A DNA stretch of 64,000 nt. Source: Macrotrachela quadricornifera. Its lineage: Eukaryota; Rotifera; Eurotatoria; Philodinida; Philodinidae. Shown one piece after another: positions 12,901-23,892 of the stretch. The DNA lies in NCBI GenBank assembly GCA_022393335.1, contig JAJEKB010021159.1:927864-991863 (forward strand), written 5' to 3'. Each line of letters opens with the position of its first letter. The first letter of the stretch is position 1. The notes under the pieces are model-generated. The model searched no databases. It saw nothing but the letters and a program-made list of their open reading frames with translations, and was not told the origin of the DNA. The position numbers and the translations under genes were made by a program.

Positions 12901-15900
12901 GATTATCAACAAACAATGATACATCCACAGATTGTATTTGTGCACTTAATCCTCAATGTCAACGAGCAACTTTCATTTATAATTGGCAAAATGTATCATT
13001 ATGTGATACTATGTCTGATGTGCCTCCTACAATACCAGGAATGATGAAAGGATGTTCGATCATGGATTCTCTTCTACTCTCTACACTTGAATGTTTATAT
13101 TCCGATTGTTGTTTATCAATTATATATCAATATATTAATGGAACATATCAAGGTAGATACACTGGTATACCATGGTTCAATATTCCTCCACTTATTGATG
13201 ATCCTGAGTTAAGCAGATATCCTCCAAATATTCCTGTGAAAATTTTAGTTGAAGGGATGATGATTGAACAATGGCATTCATCAGTTTCATTTGAATCATA
13301 TTATAAAACATGTGCACCGACTTACTGTACATATTCTGATCGAGTACGTACATACAGTTCAATTCGAATAGTGACGACATTAATATCAACGATCGCTGGT
13401 CTAACTGCTGCATTACGCTTCATTACACCACTATTTATCAACATGATCTTTAATTTAATGAAGCCAAAAATGAAGAAACAACAACAAGGTAATTACCAAT
13501 AACATATCCAAAAAAACTAATACTTCACCTCTTTTTCGAAATTCGATCATCAAATCTTTTTTTATGAAGATTTGTTTTGGAGATGAGCTCATCGATGAAA
13601 ATATTAACATCTTTATATTAATTAAACGAAAAATAATCTTATTTCCTTCTTTCAATTTAGTTCGTCCAAAGTTGACCATTCGAGTCAAAATATTATTGCG
13701 ACAATTGTTCTCACTTTCATACGAAAAATTAATTAATCTAAACCTATTTCCTCCACGAAAATTTGGAAATGCATTTGATCGAAAAAGAGCTAAAAGTCTT
13801 GGTCAATGGGCTACTCGCTTCTATATTGTTCTTCTTATCGTCAGTATTGTCATTGCAACTCTCTATACTATCATTCAACCTCAAAGCCTTACGAAAAATT
13901 TTGAAAAACCATCATTTGATCTCTACAATCATCTTCTGCTTGATCACAATGATTCACTTCAATGTTCTTGTTCATCCATTTCATCTATGTATAAAGATTA
14001 TGTCACAATTCAACCTCTGTTTCATCAGGTATGTAGAAAAGCAAAAATCTATCAAACAAAGTATACTTTGTTCATCATATTTGTCTTACATTCTTCAAAA
14101 TCTGGCATTTCATGAACGGATCTAGTTCTATTTTTATTTTTCTATTCGGTAGATCTGTCTGAATTCATTTGTTGTTGATGACTGGCGAAAGAAACTCATA
14201 GATGGTCTTGTTCCTGATCTTTCTGTCTACAATGTGAAAGATTATCGTCGTTTTCTCTCAGCTCATCTTCAATTTTTGACCGGATTATGTAATCTATCAA
14301 TGCGATCAGTTAATGATTCTGTTTCACAATTCCTTTCATCATTATTCATTACTACTCAACTTCAATCACCAACACTATTTCAAACACAAATCGATTCGCT
14401 CGTGACAAAAAGTAAATCGAATGCTACTACCACATTTATTCGTCTTCTTTCTTTGCTACGAGCAACTAATCATGGTAATGGTATCATATCAACATATGGA
14501 ACAAACTTCGAATATTTCCTTCCTCAGCATTGTGATACGAGTAGTAAGTTCTACGGTTTAGTAAAACCCTTTTGTTTTCTATCAGAAGTTCAACAAAGGA
14601 GAAAGCACAAATAGAGAGGGAGAGCAACACGAAGTGCGCTACCCTGGTCGATGAATCCGACAACGAACAAAATTTGATAGAATTGCAGGTTGTGGATCCA
14701 CATTCGAATCCTTTGTGTTGGAATCCGATAGGATCCTACTGTCGCTATTCAACGGAACATATCGGTGAACTTTGACTGACTTCTAAAGTAGGCTTATCAC
14801 ACTTTTATCATAAAACTGCTAAATGAACGACTAGTCTCTCTCATATTTGCAATATTTTAACAAAATTATTCAACAACAGTTCAGTTTTCGACTGAATAAA
14901 TTCATTTCGTTTGAGTTTCTATCTAAAAGTGACTGGACATTTACTTATAAAATTTCCAAAATAGAACTGAAAAATATCTCTACATATAGACTGCATTACA
15001 TTAAGACTTAGAAAGGCTCTTAGTCTAGTATGGATGGTATTCTACGATAGAAATATTTATGAAGACTTACCGACAGAATTCCAGCAGTCGATTTGACTTT
15101 TAACATATTGCTGTGTCAATCTTACTCAAAGATCTGACACGTAGTAATTAATAAAGAAAAACGTTTAAATTAGAGTCAGTCTCGAACATTGATTCGAAAT
15201 CAAAAAATGTGTTACAAGGAAAAGTCGAGTGTTTTTAAACTTTACAATTAGAAATCAAGTCAAAGTAAAAGCAGTTAAACGTTTGGCGGCAGTCGAAGTT
15301 ACAAAGAACAGAAATATAATTATCTAACAGTTGTAAAAAAACCATTGCTAAGCTTTTTTCGCTCAAATTTTGGAGATCGATGACATTCATGGAATCCATG
15401 AAGTTTCTCTACCGTTCATAGTTAGCATATCATCAACTGACAAACTAAAAACCAATTTAGATTTGAATGTAGAGATGATGATCCATATTTATGCATGAAT
15501 AGCTAAAAAGTATTAACTAACCTCAATTTCATAGACAGTATGAAAGTTATGCTTCATCTAAAGCATCATCTGAAGAATATAAGTGACTCAAAGCCTATTT
15601 TGTAAAGAAGGAACAGATACGATATTTTTTCGAACTTTGTCTAAGAAAATTTCAAAAAACGAAAGCCGAAAATGAGTCTATGAAATTCTCCAAAATGATG
15701 ATGTAACCTCGGCCACTAGACCAAATAGTCAAATAACCTTTATCACTGATCTGAACAAAGACGTCATCGATCCAAATAAAGAATATTCCGGTTTCTAGAT
15801 CTTACTCTTTCAATCCAGGAAGAAGTTTACATTTACATATGTATTTTGAATATGTATAGGCAGCGGCAGAGTTCGACTGCGTTTGATATCACTGCTTGTC

Positions 15901-18900
15901 ACTATCGTACAGCTACTAATATTGAAAAACCAAGCTTGCATTTGAATTCTTCAATCCCGATTATTGTTTGGTCAAATTTTCTAACTATTTTAAACACTAC
16001 TATTATAGATCGAGACTTTCTCATCTCATAAGATCCACTCATCCAACGAAATACTATACCATGAAACTCAGTCAGATTTATATAATAGAAGCCGAGCAAA
16101 TCCAATACCACATGGAATCCTACTGTTGATTCACAACTCAGATTCTTATAGGATTACGATTGGATTCGATTGTCAGCATCTTTCTCCTAGATAGCTGCTT
16201 TTTTATACATTAGGACAAACAATCTCCACTGATATTTACAGCGGCATAATTCATTCTTTCAGACGATAACATCAGCATTTCTCGAGTAAGCTTAGCGAAG
16301 AATCAAATAAAGAGCAAATCACTTGCACCTATTCGATAAATTATTGGGAGTGAAATATTAATTTGCCACAAGCACATTTTTTCGTTTGTAACTTACACTA
16401 AAACTTGCCCATTATTTCATCTTCAAAACAGATAAGGATGCACTGTAACAAAAAACTATGAAAGTAAACGGAACTTTTCTAACGAGTTTCGAATTTATCT
16501 TCCCTTTAATAGAAGAGCCAACAAAACCTTTTTTCAAAAATCCTAAACCGAACAAAAATGGTTTGTAACCAGTTACAAATTTATAAACATTTTTTCTTTT
16601 ATATTAATTCTAAAATGAATTTTTCGCTCTTTATTCCATTTCTTCTTACAGTTATCAAGAATACATGAGTTGCCTAATCCGAGTTCAAATATAAATGACA
16701 CCTTTACAGTTCAATATCACTTCGAAAATAAATGAAGTTCGATGAAGCATGTGATAGTTGCTAGGATTTGTGACATTATAATTTGGAGGTTGTTTCTTTT
16801 TTGCTGTTTTACTTAATTTACAGTGGTGACTGAATTGGAGTTTTAAATTTAGATTTGGAAAACTTTTCGTTTAGCTTCTGTTTCTAAGTGTATATAGATA
16901 TACAAATTCAGATTGGAAGTTTAGAGTTTTAGTTGAGACATTCATATAAATTTAGCAAGGAAAGTAAAACATAAAATTGATGAATGTAAATTTTTACTTT
17001 GAAAATAATCTATCTTTTGCGTTCAATGTTGCAGTGTAGATTTTTTTGGAAAATTTCATTTGCAAATTGGAATTATGTATGCTCCATAAATTGTTATAGT
17101 TTTCAGAATTTATGATTGCGTTGTGGTTATTTTTGAACTCTGTAGTAATTGTAAACAATAGTTCATATGTGTCCATCGTGGCAAAAATCCGGCGAATCGA
17201 TGAATGAGGATCTTCAATAGATGCCTGTGAAAAAGCAGTTTTACCGATGAGATTGATCTTTTATATCAGCGTGACGGGGTATGGGCGCCAGTTATACTCA
17301 AAGTGCCGCGATGCATGTGCGTCTTTCTGTACACTGCTATGCAAAGCTTACTTACACATTCTGTTTTTCCCATTCAAAGAGGCAAAACTTAAAATTTGAG
17401 TTCAATTCAACAATGCATAAAACTAGAAAATTTTAGTTACATATTACCAGTTTCAACTTTTACTTCTCAAGGCCTAACTCAGTCGGCAATATAACTAGAA
17501 AAACGCACACCGCAGAGTGATAGCTGAGGGAGGTGGAGAACCGAAGATGAATCATCATCGTCTACGTTGCAATTGCAGCTTGGAGTTCCACCAAATTTAG
17601 ACTGGAGGGTAAGCCTACAGATGCTATGGTTGCCGATGAAGGTTTGATGAAATCTAGATGAAAGCCAAAGCCGGCACGTGTCATCGATCCTCCTGAAAGT
17701 GTGTCGAAATTGGGTCTAATGCAAATGTCCATATGAGGCTTCGCACCACACAAGAGCTTCATGAAATGGATACAGTAATCTGAGAGCACTCCGAACAACG
17801 GATCACCAAAGAATAATACAGAAGCTTATAGAATCTTAAAACTATGAGAAAAAATTAATGAACGAAGTTCAAAATCCGGAAGAGTAATCTTTTTTTCTGT
17901 ACATGTTACTATCCAAATCGGTCACGTAATAAGTGATATTATTGGGTTATGCAGTTCTTATATTTTGGCTTTTTCTATTTTCGGTGCTTACTGTTTCCTA
18001 GTCTTTATATTTCATGTTGATATGATTTTTCATAGTATTAAATACGTGGTGACACCTCGTATGAGAAAAATAACGACAAATATTCAGAATCAGATACATA
18101 GAAACATATGCGGCAATATTTAATGAAAGTTTTTTTCTCTATGGTCATTCATTGAACTTGAATGTTCAGTTATTTGGGATTAAAAAATTTTCAAAATTTT
18201 TTACTCATTGATTTCTTACTTCACGAAAATGAGTTTGAAGTATATTGCTGATTAGTTTATATATACGAATCAAGAAGATAGCGTGTATTTCCCAAACATT
18301 CGGGCACTAGCAATAAAAAGGTTTTGTTCGATGAATTACACATACTTCTGGTATCTGTAAATGCGGTGAAATGCTTTCGGATAAGATTTTCACAATTTCA
18401 AGTTTTTTTTATTGTCTTTTGTGAATTGATGTTCTTTAAATGGTACAGTGAACTACCAAACTGTACATTAACAAATTTTGACTGCAGCATAAGCCCCTCC
18501 AATTTATTAACTATAGGTATATGAAAGCTTGGCTTTTTTGCTATTTCAATATAAGCCCCCTATATATTATAAATCGTAATTAGAATATTCGAAAATTTCA
18601 TTTATATTCGAACTCGAATTAGGTAACTTTTCCATGGATATGGCACTTACTCGGCCTATTGTTTATGACAATGACTGCTCATGTGCATTGAATCAAAACT
18701 GCACAACTCAAGCAATCTTCATTACCGGTGACTTATCTTCTTCAGCTCCGATCAAAGGCTTTAAAATGGGTTGTACACCAAGTGAATCATTTCTTCTTTC
18801 GACTCTCGAATGTTTTTATGACTTATCATGTCTCAATCATATTCACGAATATATCAACAATATTAACATCGATACCTATGCAGATGTGTCTATACTTCTC

Positions 18901-19347
18901 CTTACAAATTCAAACTCTTTTCCAATCAATAGTACCATTTTTGATCTTGTTAATGATCTCTTTGTCGAAACTTGGTCAACAACAGTCAATTATTCGGCAT
19001 ATTTTCATCGATGTTCACCCATTTCATGTTCATACACTTATCTTCAGCAACTAAACTCCCACTATACAGTTACTTATATACTTGAACTCTATGGTGGTTT
19101 CAGCTTCGCTCTTAAATGGATATGTCCCAATCTAGTGTATCTTTTGGCTAAATTCTATCGCTGGCGAAAAAAACGATCCAATGCTGTCCAACCAGTGGTT
19201 ACTATTAAGATATCAACCATTGAAGCTATCAATACAACACTCATCTCAACAAATCATTCCAATGCCACTGCTCATTTGCAATCTATATCCACAACTTCAA
19301 CATCTAAGTATATTCTTTTTCTTTTTATATCAACCACTATTGATTAG
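6691..19347 (+). CDS. three-module transmembrane Cys-rich protein, function unknown
   Basis: Ten exons: 6691-6853, 7289-7581, 8998-9591, 9664-9955, 10006-10143, 11024-11598, 12882-13488, 13661-14028, 14153-14543, 18623-19347. Every junction has GT..AG, phases agree, and the 4146 nt give 1381 residues plus stop. The protein has three copies of one module: a cytoplasmic basic lead, a transmembrane segment, a roughly 330-residue ectodomain with conserved Cys (CPCS then HPVC; LC; CxCAxNxxC; GCT..S.LLLSTLEC; CAPxxCTY) and a second transmembrane segment starting near a GG. Each module's tail leads into the next. There are many N-x-S/T sites. Introns vary from 50 to 4079 bp. I recognise no named domain; similar proteins are, from memory, numerous but uncharacterised in bdelloids. 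A transporter, receptor or channel role is possible but unproven. It might instead be two or three genes. Confidence 0.75.
10170..10296. repeat. short foldback repeat inside an intron
   Basis: A 40-base arm at 10170-10209 (core CTGTCAAATCGCTTTTGACT) returns inverted at 10257-10296 with one mismatch. The spacer is about 47 bases. It lies in the intron between exons 5 and 6 of the three-module gene. It resembles a small MITE or foldback remnant; no target duplication is obvious. Confidence 0.8.
11599..12881. other. intron with a GC-richer insert
   Basis: This 1283-bp intron of the three-module gene contains a patch at about 12440-12660 that is clearly richer in G and C than its surroundings and open on both strands for about 70 codons. 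I do not recognise a protein in it. It may be a transposon scrap. Confidence 0.4.
14544..18622. other. large intron with inserted repeats
   Basis: This 4079-bp intron separates exons 9 and 10 of the three-module gene, far longer than the other introns. It holds GC-richer patches (about 14590-14770 and 17250-17800), a dispersed repeat at about 16668-16735 that recurs near 48418-48487, and the antisense coding-like fragment listed separately. The rest is AT-rich with no recognisable content. Confidence 0.6.
17562..17830 (-). pseudogene. unrecognised coding-like fragment inside an intron
   Basis: The minus strand is open for about 85 codons, with composition unlike the flanks: FGDPLFGVLSDYC, then GAKPHMDICIRPNFDTLSGG, then ASVGLPSSLNLVELQAA. 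The residue mix (Gly, Pro, Cys and His in a plausible globular pattern) and the GC-richer DNA suggest a real exon or a captured gene piece, not chance. No start codon with context, splice sites or partner exons are evident. I cannot name a family. Confidence 0.35.
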
Positions 19348-19362
19348 TTTTCCTCTACAATT

Positions 19363-21608
19363 ATGACTAGGTTGACATTATCACGATGTCTCTTGATTGG
19401 TTTTTTGATGATCATAGTTGTGGCTATGGCTTTTATTGGTCCATTAGTTTATCTTCATCTTCAAAGAAAACATTCAGCTAAACAAACAAGTATGAATCTG
19501 TTCATTTTCATATTGTTGTTGGTGAAATATTATTGTGATAGTCAAAGATTGAAAGCGAAACTATGAGATTGAATTGGCAAGGATCAGATTTAAATTCATT
19601 CATTCATTTTGAGATTTTCATTATTCATCATTTGTATATCTGTTTCCATCTATCCAGTTCATCAAATCATTCTCAAATATTTTTCTATTGAATTTGTTTT
19701 AGTGAGTATAACAAGCGAATCAATTGATTCAACTACAACCATTTCAACTTCATCAGGTTTGTTTTGTAACAATTGCATCTTTTTCTCTAAGAATCTTTAC
19801 TATATACTGGTTAAGAGAATTGTGGACTATGTTATGCATAATATTGTTATCCTTCTGTGTGTAAAATATTCATCTAAAGGTAAAATTTGCTTTTCGGATA
19901 GTTTGTAGATCTCATCACTATCTTTTCCATAGTAATCAACTATTATGAAATGTTTATTTTATTCACATTTCAACTATCATTTACATTCGTTAGATGTGCC
20001 AGTCTCTTTTCGAATTTTATTAGATTTTGTGAATAATGAAGGACAAAATAATAAATTTAAAATTTTCTCTAACTTTTTTGTAATTCGTTTACATAAATTA
20101 TTTGTTGAAACGTTAGATCAATAAAATATTTATATAAAAACATTTTCTAAACTATTGTGAATGTACTTACTTTGTAGGATTGACAACAGTCCAATTGAGT
20201 GTCAATATCTGGTGATATATCTCAAATATCCTCTAAAAGAATAGATGCTAAAAATATTCTTTTTTCAAGATATAGTTGTAGATTGATCATTGTTCAACGA
20301 AGATCCTATTGTATAATTAGACAAAATCTTGTACAGCGATGTGAAAAAAGTTTCTGCAACGAAGAGAGAGTATTTCGATACCCATCGCGTTCTTACTAAA
20401 AATTGTGTTTGTGATTATAAAATAAACTTATCACTACAATCTTTCTTTTAGAACCTTCTTGTCAGTTAACATTCCAACCACCATTTTTATTCCAAAGTGA
20501 TCAGAATACATATGGCTGGGACATCACGGATTTTGCAATGGGAAATTTCAACGGTGATAATTGGATAGATGCAGTAGTTTTGTACTACAGTGAGAGCAAG
20601 ACTGGTATATATCTTGGAAACAGTGATGGAACTTTTACTACAACATCGATGCTTTATTTAGCATATTATGATCCGTCCAAAGTTATTATTAATGATTTTA
20701 ATTATGATCTTAATTTAGATTTCATTGTCATCTATTACGCGAAAGGTTGTATAAGTGTACATCTTGGAATAGGTGATGGGAGCTTTCGGGGAGCCAGATA
20801 TACTTATTTTCCACACGCTGTATCTTCTATTACTATTGCTGATCTTAATCATGACGATCGATCAGATTTGATTGTTCTTAGTGCTATCGATAATCTATTT
20901 ACTATCCTACTGGGGAATGGTAATGGAACTTTTCGACTCGATCGAAGAATTTTGACTGACGGATGGCTAAAGCTTGTTGTTGGTGATTTCGACGAAGATG
21001 GCCAGTTCGACTATGCTGCTATTTACCTCAAAGCTTTCACGTATGCGAAAGTATTTTTTGGTGATGCTCGTAGAAACTATAGTAGAAACATAACATTATG
21101 GACTGGAGAAAAGAATATTCCTTTATCAATCGTTACTAATGATTTTAATCATGATAATCATTTGGATCTCGCTTTCACTTATTGGCACACCGAACGGATA
21201 GGTGTTATGCTTGGAAATGGAGATGGAACATTTCAAAAGCAGGTAACATATAGAACTGGGGGTTTTAGTCGTCCAACATCGATAGCGACTGGTGATTTTA
21301 ACAATGACAATGAACTCGATCTTGTTGTCAGCAATGTCCTTGGATATAATGTAGGTATTTTTCTTGGTTTGGGTAATGGAACTTTTCGAAATCAAATGGC
21401 ATTTTCGACTGGAGATGATTATCCAGACAATTTACATGTACTCGATTTCAATGGTGATGGAAAATTGGATGTAGCTTTCAATCGAGCTGACGGGACTTTT
21501 TTTGATTTTAGATATTTTATCTTCGCGCGTGGTATAAGTATTCAACTGAACTCTTGTGATTGTTGTGGACAGACAATTGTACAAGAATATCCAGAGACTG
21601 AAAAATGA
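19363..21608 (+). CDS. FG-GAP/VCBS seven-bladed propeller protein with membrane anchor
   Basis: Three exons, 19363-19489, 19703-19756 and 20452-21608, join in phase to 1338 nt (445 residues). Residues about 8-30 are a transmembrane segment after a short basic N-terminus, so a type II anchor is likely; a Ser/Thr-rich stalk follows. The rest is seven repeats of the form D(F/L)NxDxxxDL followed by LGNGDGTF, e.g. GDFNNDNELDLVV and LGNGDGTFQ. This is the FG-GAP/VCBS calcium-binding beta-propeller fold used for extracellular adhesion or ligand binding. A CDCC motif lies near the C-terminus. The start ATG is 15 bp after the upstream stop. An AG at 19346-19347 after a pyrimidine-rich tract could be a splice acceptor. 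Very short extra exons in the second intron cannot be excluded. Confidence 0.85.
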
Positions 21609-23540
21609 TTATTTTGATATGTATAATCTCTCTATAGTTAAAAAGTATTCAGTTTCAAATAATTCTTTTTTTTTAGTTTTGCTTTCAACAAAAAGAGCCT
21701 TCATAATCATTTCAGAATAATAATCGTCTGAAATATGTGAATCGATGATCTATAACGATTAATATGTTTTCATTTGCAGCTTCTTCGTCTTTTGTTTTTG
21801 TTGCTTGTTTTGCGTTTTGCTTGATGCATATGTATTCTTATCATTCTAATTCTAATAAATCATTCGAACAGAAATTCAATTCATTTGAATATCTGATTCA
21901 ATAGAATATCTTTGGAGTAGTGAGAATAATTTATAAAAAATATATCAACTGAATGCATCATTTCGATTGACTTCAATTTCATCAGCATTATTTTATTAAT
22001 TCAAACTGCATATTTCAGAGACAAATGTCTCAGTTGTAGAGAATCTTGCAATTTAGAAAGTCTATACAATGATAACTAGAAGCATTTGGATTTGTTTTCT
22101 GATATAAATAGAAACACAATGCAAAAACAAATAAAAGTATTATAGATCGAGTTATTTTCAAATTTATCCTTTGGCACATCAATGCTCTTATTTTTTTCCC
22201 TGATAGGAATCAAATACATCATATGTAATCAATGTATAAATCGAGAGGAATTCGTGTTGACATTAGTATCGTATTTAACGAAGAAACGAAGGACAGTTAT
22301 ATTATACTGCGCATTGCACCAACGATGCGTATGAAACGCAGAAGAAATTTCGATGAAAATGTGCCACTTCAAAATTGAAATTAGCTAATACATATCATCT
22401 TGATTGTTTCGTTTGTTTTGCAGATTGGAATATTTTCAAAAAGAAATGACTGTGACAAAACACAGAACAATATTGATTATCCACTTATGAAGTGGTGAAA
22501 GCGCATATTTTAGAATATATTTAAAGTATGCATTTTCTTGTTGCTATGTTTATTTCTTGATATTACTTTATCAACTCCAATAATTCACGTTACATTTGTT
22601 CACAAACTCTGATATTTCTAGGAAACATATTGAGCTAGATCAACACGATTAAGATATTCCAAGCAGTCAAAAGTGGTGGATTGCAGCGGCGCTGACGACT
22701 AACTGAAAGATTAAGTTGAAGGACATGATGATGTTACACTTGCTGTTGGTAAAGTAGATAAGATGGTGTGCATGCCTAGTAGAACTGAAAAAGTGACCAA
22801 TTGAAGTCATTGATCTCGTTTGTTTGCTAACTCTCTTTTCTTAGTAAGGAGTTTAATGGTATTACTACTGATCAGTAATTCAAGTTCTGGTTAAAAGGCA
22901 AGAGTTACATCGCTTAATATAATGCATGTATACTTTGGAAAGTATTTAGTTATTCAGATTTAAGTTGCCATATGTTAGTTCTACCTTTATATCGTAGAAA
23001 TAAGCTAACTTCATTCTGTGCGTGAAAATGAAGCGATTCTACCTCTTGCTTTCCAGAAATTTGATGAATTAAGTCACAAAAAGCGTCATCATGAAGAGCC
23101 AAAATACCAACAGGAGCGAGTGGAAACAGCTCGGAGCACCTAAGTTTCCCTTAAAAGTAGAGTTGAAGACTTTTCTTTTTTTTTGCACTTCACTTGGGTT
23201 TTTTGGAGTACTGCCTGCTCCAGCAACTGGCTTCTAGTCTCGTAGTCCAGCCAGAGATCGGAAATAGTACATTCCAAAATCGGAGACAACATTTTCCAAA
23301 ATTGGAGAAAATTCCAGTAATATTTTCCAAACGCAGGGGAAAGGGTGATACCCTGGTTGCGCCGGTTCTACCAATGATTGCTGGTGATTGCCAATAAGGT
23401 GAACACTTTAATTTAACTTAAAATTGAGCTTTTTACACAGAATTTGATACTAAGTTTACGTTTCTTCTATTTAAGGCTTAATCTATTTAAAGTTAGGTGT
23501 CAGTGATTGTCTTACGCAAATGTCAATTAACTTTGAGATT
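21609..23540. other. no gene seen
   Basis: AT-rich intergenic sequence. A GC-richer patch at about 23090-23400 is open for 67 codons but shows no recognisable protein. A short inverted repeat (CTGCG with CGCAG) lies near 22308-22342. Confidence 0.5.
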
Positions 23541-23554
23541 TTCTTTACTCCAGT

Positions 23555-23786
23555 ATCGGAATATAATGGCGTTCTTCGGACCGTATGAAAGATATTCCCT
23601 ACTCATCCTTACAATAAGTGAAAAAAATTCTACTAAAATCTGGTTGTTCGATTAAGAAAAGCTCTCAACCAACCAGATTTTAGTAGGATTTTTCTCGTCT
23701 AATATAAAGATAAAGCATGGTCTTGCGAGAGCGATCTCGACATTAGTGGTGATCTTCTTTCATATGGTCCGAACAACACTATGATC
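23555..23786. repeat. nested foldback repeat
   Basis: Imperfect outer arms (GTTCTTCGGACCGTATGAAA near 23564 and its inverse TTTCATATGGTCCGAACAAC near 23757) enclose inner arms of about 19 bases (CTACTAAAATCTGGTTG at 23628-23646 and its inverse at 23670-23687). The outer sequence is the same family as the long foldback at 58864-59649. It lies just downstream of the sugar-dehydrogenase gene, which is read on the minus strand. Confidence 0.7.
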
Positions 23787-23892
23787 CATTTCTGATTGTC
23801 AACGATTGCAATCAACTTTTTCCCCTTGGATAAAAGCTCAATAGAAAAGAAAATAATCATACACAGCACAAAACACAAAGGGTGAAAAACGT

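Larger units (their letters stand above)
10006..13488 (+). other. module 2 of the three-module protein
   Basis: Exons 5-7. Exon 5 is the linker from module 1: a basic stretch (NLFKSAKKRSAGDIKQQR) and the first half of the transmembrane segment, ending in LLS with a phase-1 intron at the same place as in module 1. Exon 6 completes the segment and holds LKCPCS and LHPVC. Exon 7 holds CICALNPQC, KGCSIMDSLLLSTLEC, TCAPTYCTY and the second transmembrane segment. This is the best-conserved module. The splice from exon 5 (ends 10143) to exon 6 (starts 11024) is what joins modules 1 and 2. Without it exon 5 runs to a TAA at 10155. Confidence 0.7.
13661..19347 (+). other. module 3 of the three-module protein
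   Basis: Exons 8-10. Exon 8 begins with a basic linker with a LNLFPPRKFG segment and runs through the transmembrane segment without an intron, unlike modules 1 and 2. Exon 9 starts with the second Cys of the LFHQIC pair. Exon 10 carries CSCALNQNC, MGCTPSESFLLSTLEC, RCSPISCSY and the last transmembrane segment, then a basic cytoplasmic RWRKKR and a Thr/Ser-rich tail. The exon 9 to exon 10 junction (phase 1) spans a 4079-bp intron. It is supported by phase and by restoring the module order seen in module 2. Confidence 0.7.

Noticed and set aside
19609..19908. 99-codon plus-strand frame between exons of the FG-GAP gene
   Set aside because: It spans an exon in a different frame and two introns; hydrophobic content reflects T-rich intron DNA.
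23194..23397. 67-codon frame in a GC-richer patch
   Set aside because: No recognisable motif, and the segment contains repeated TTCCAAAAT/GGAGAAA words suggesting repeat DNA.
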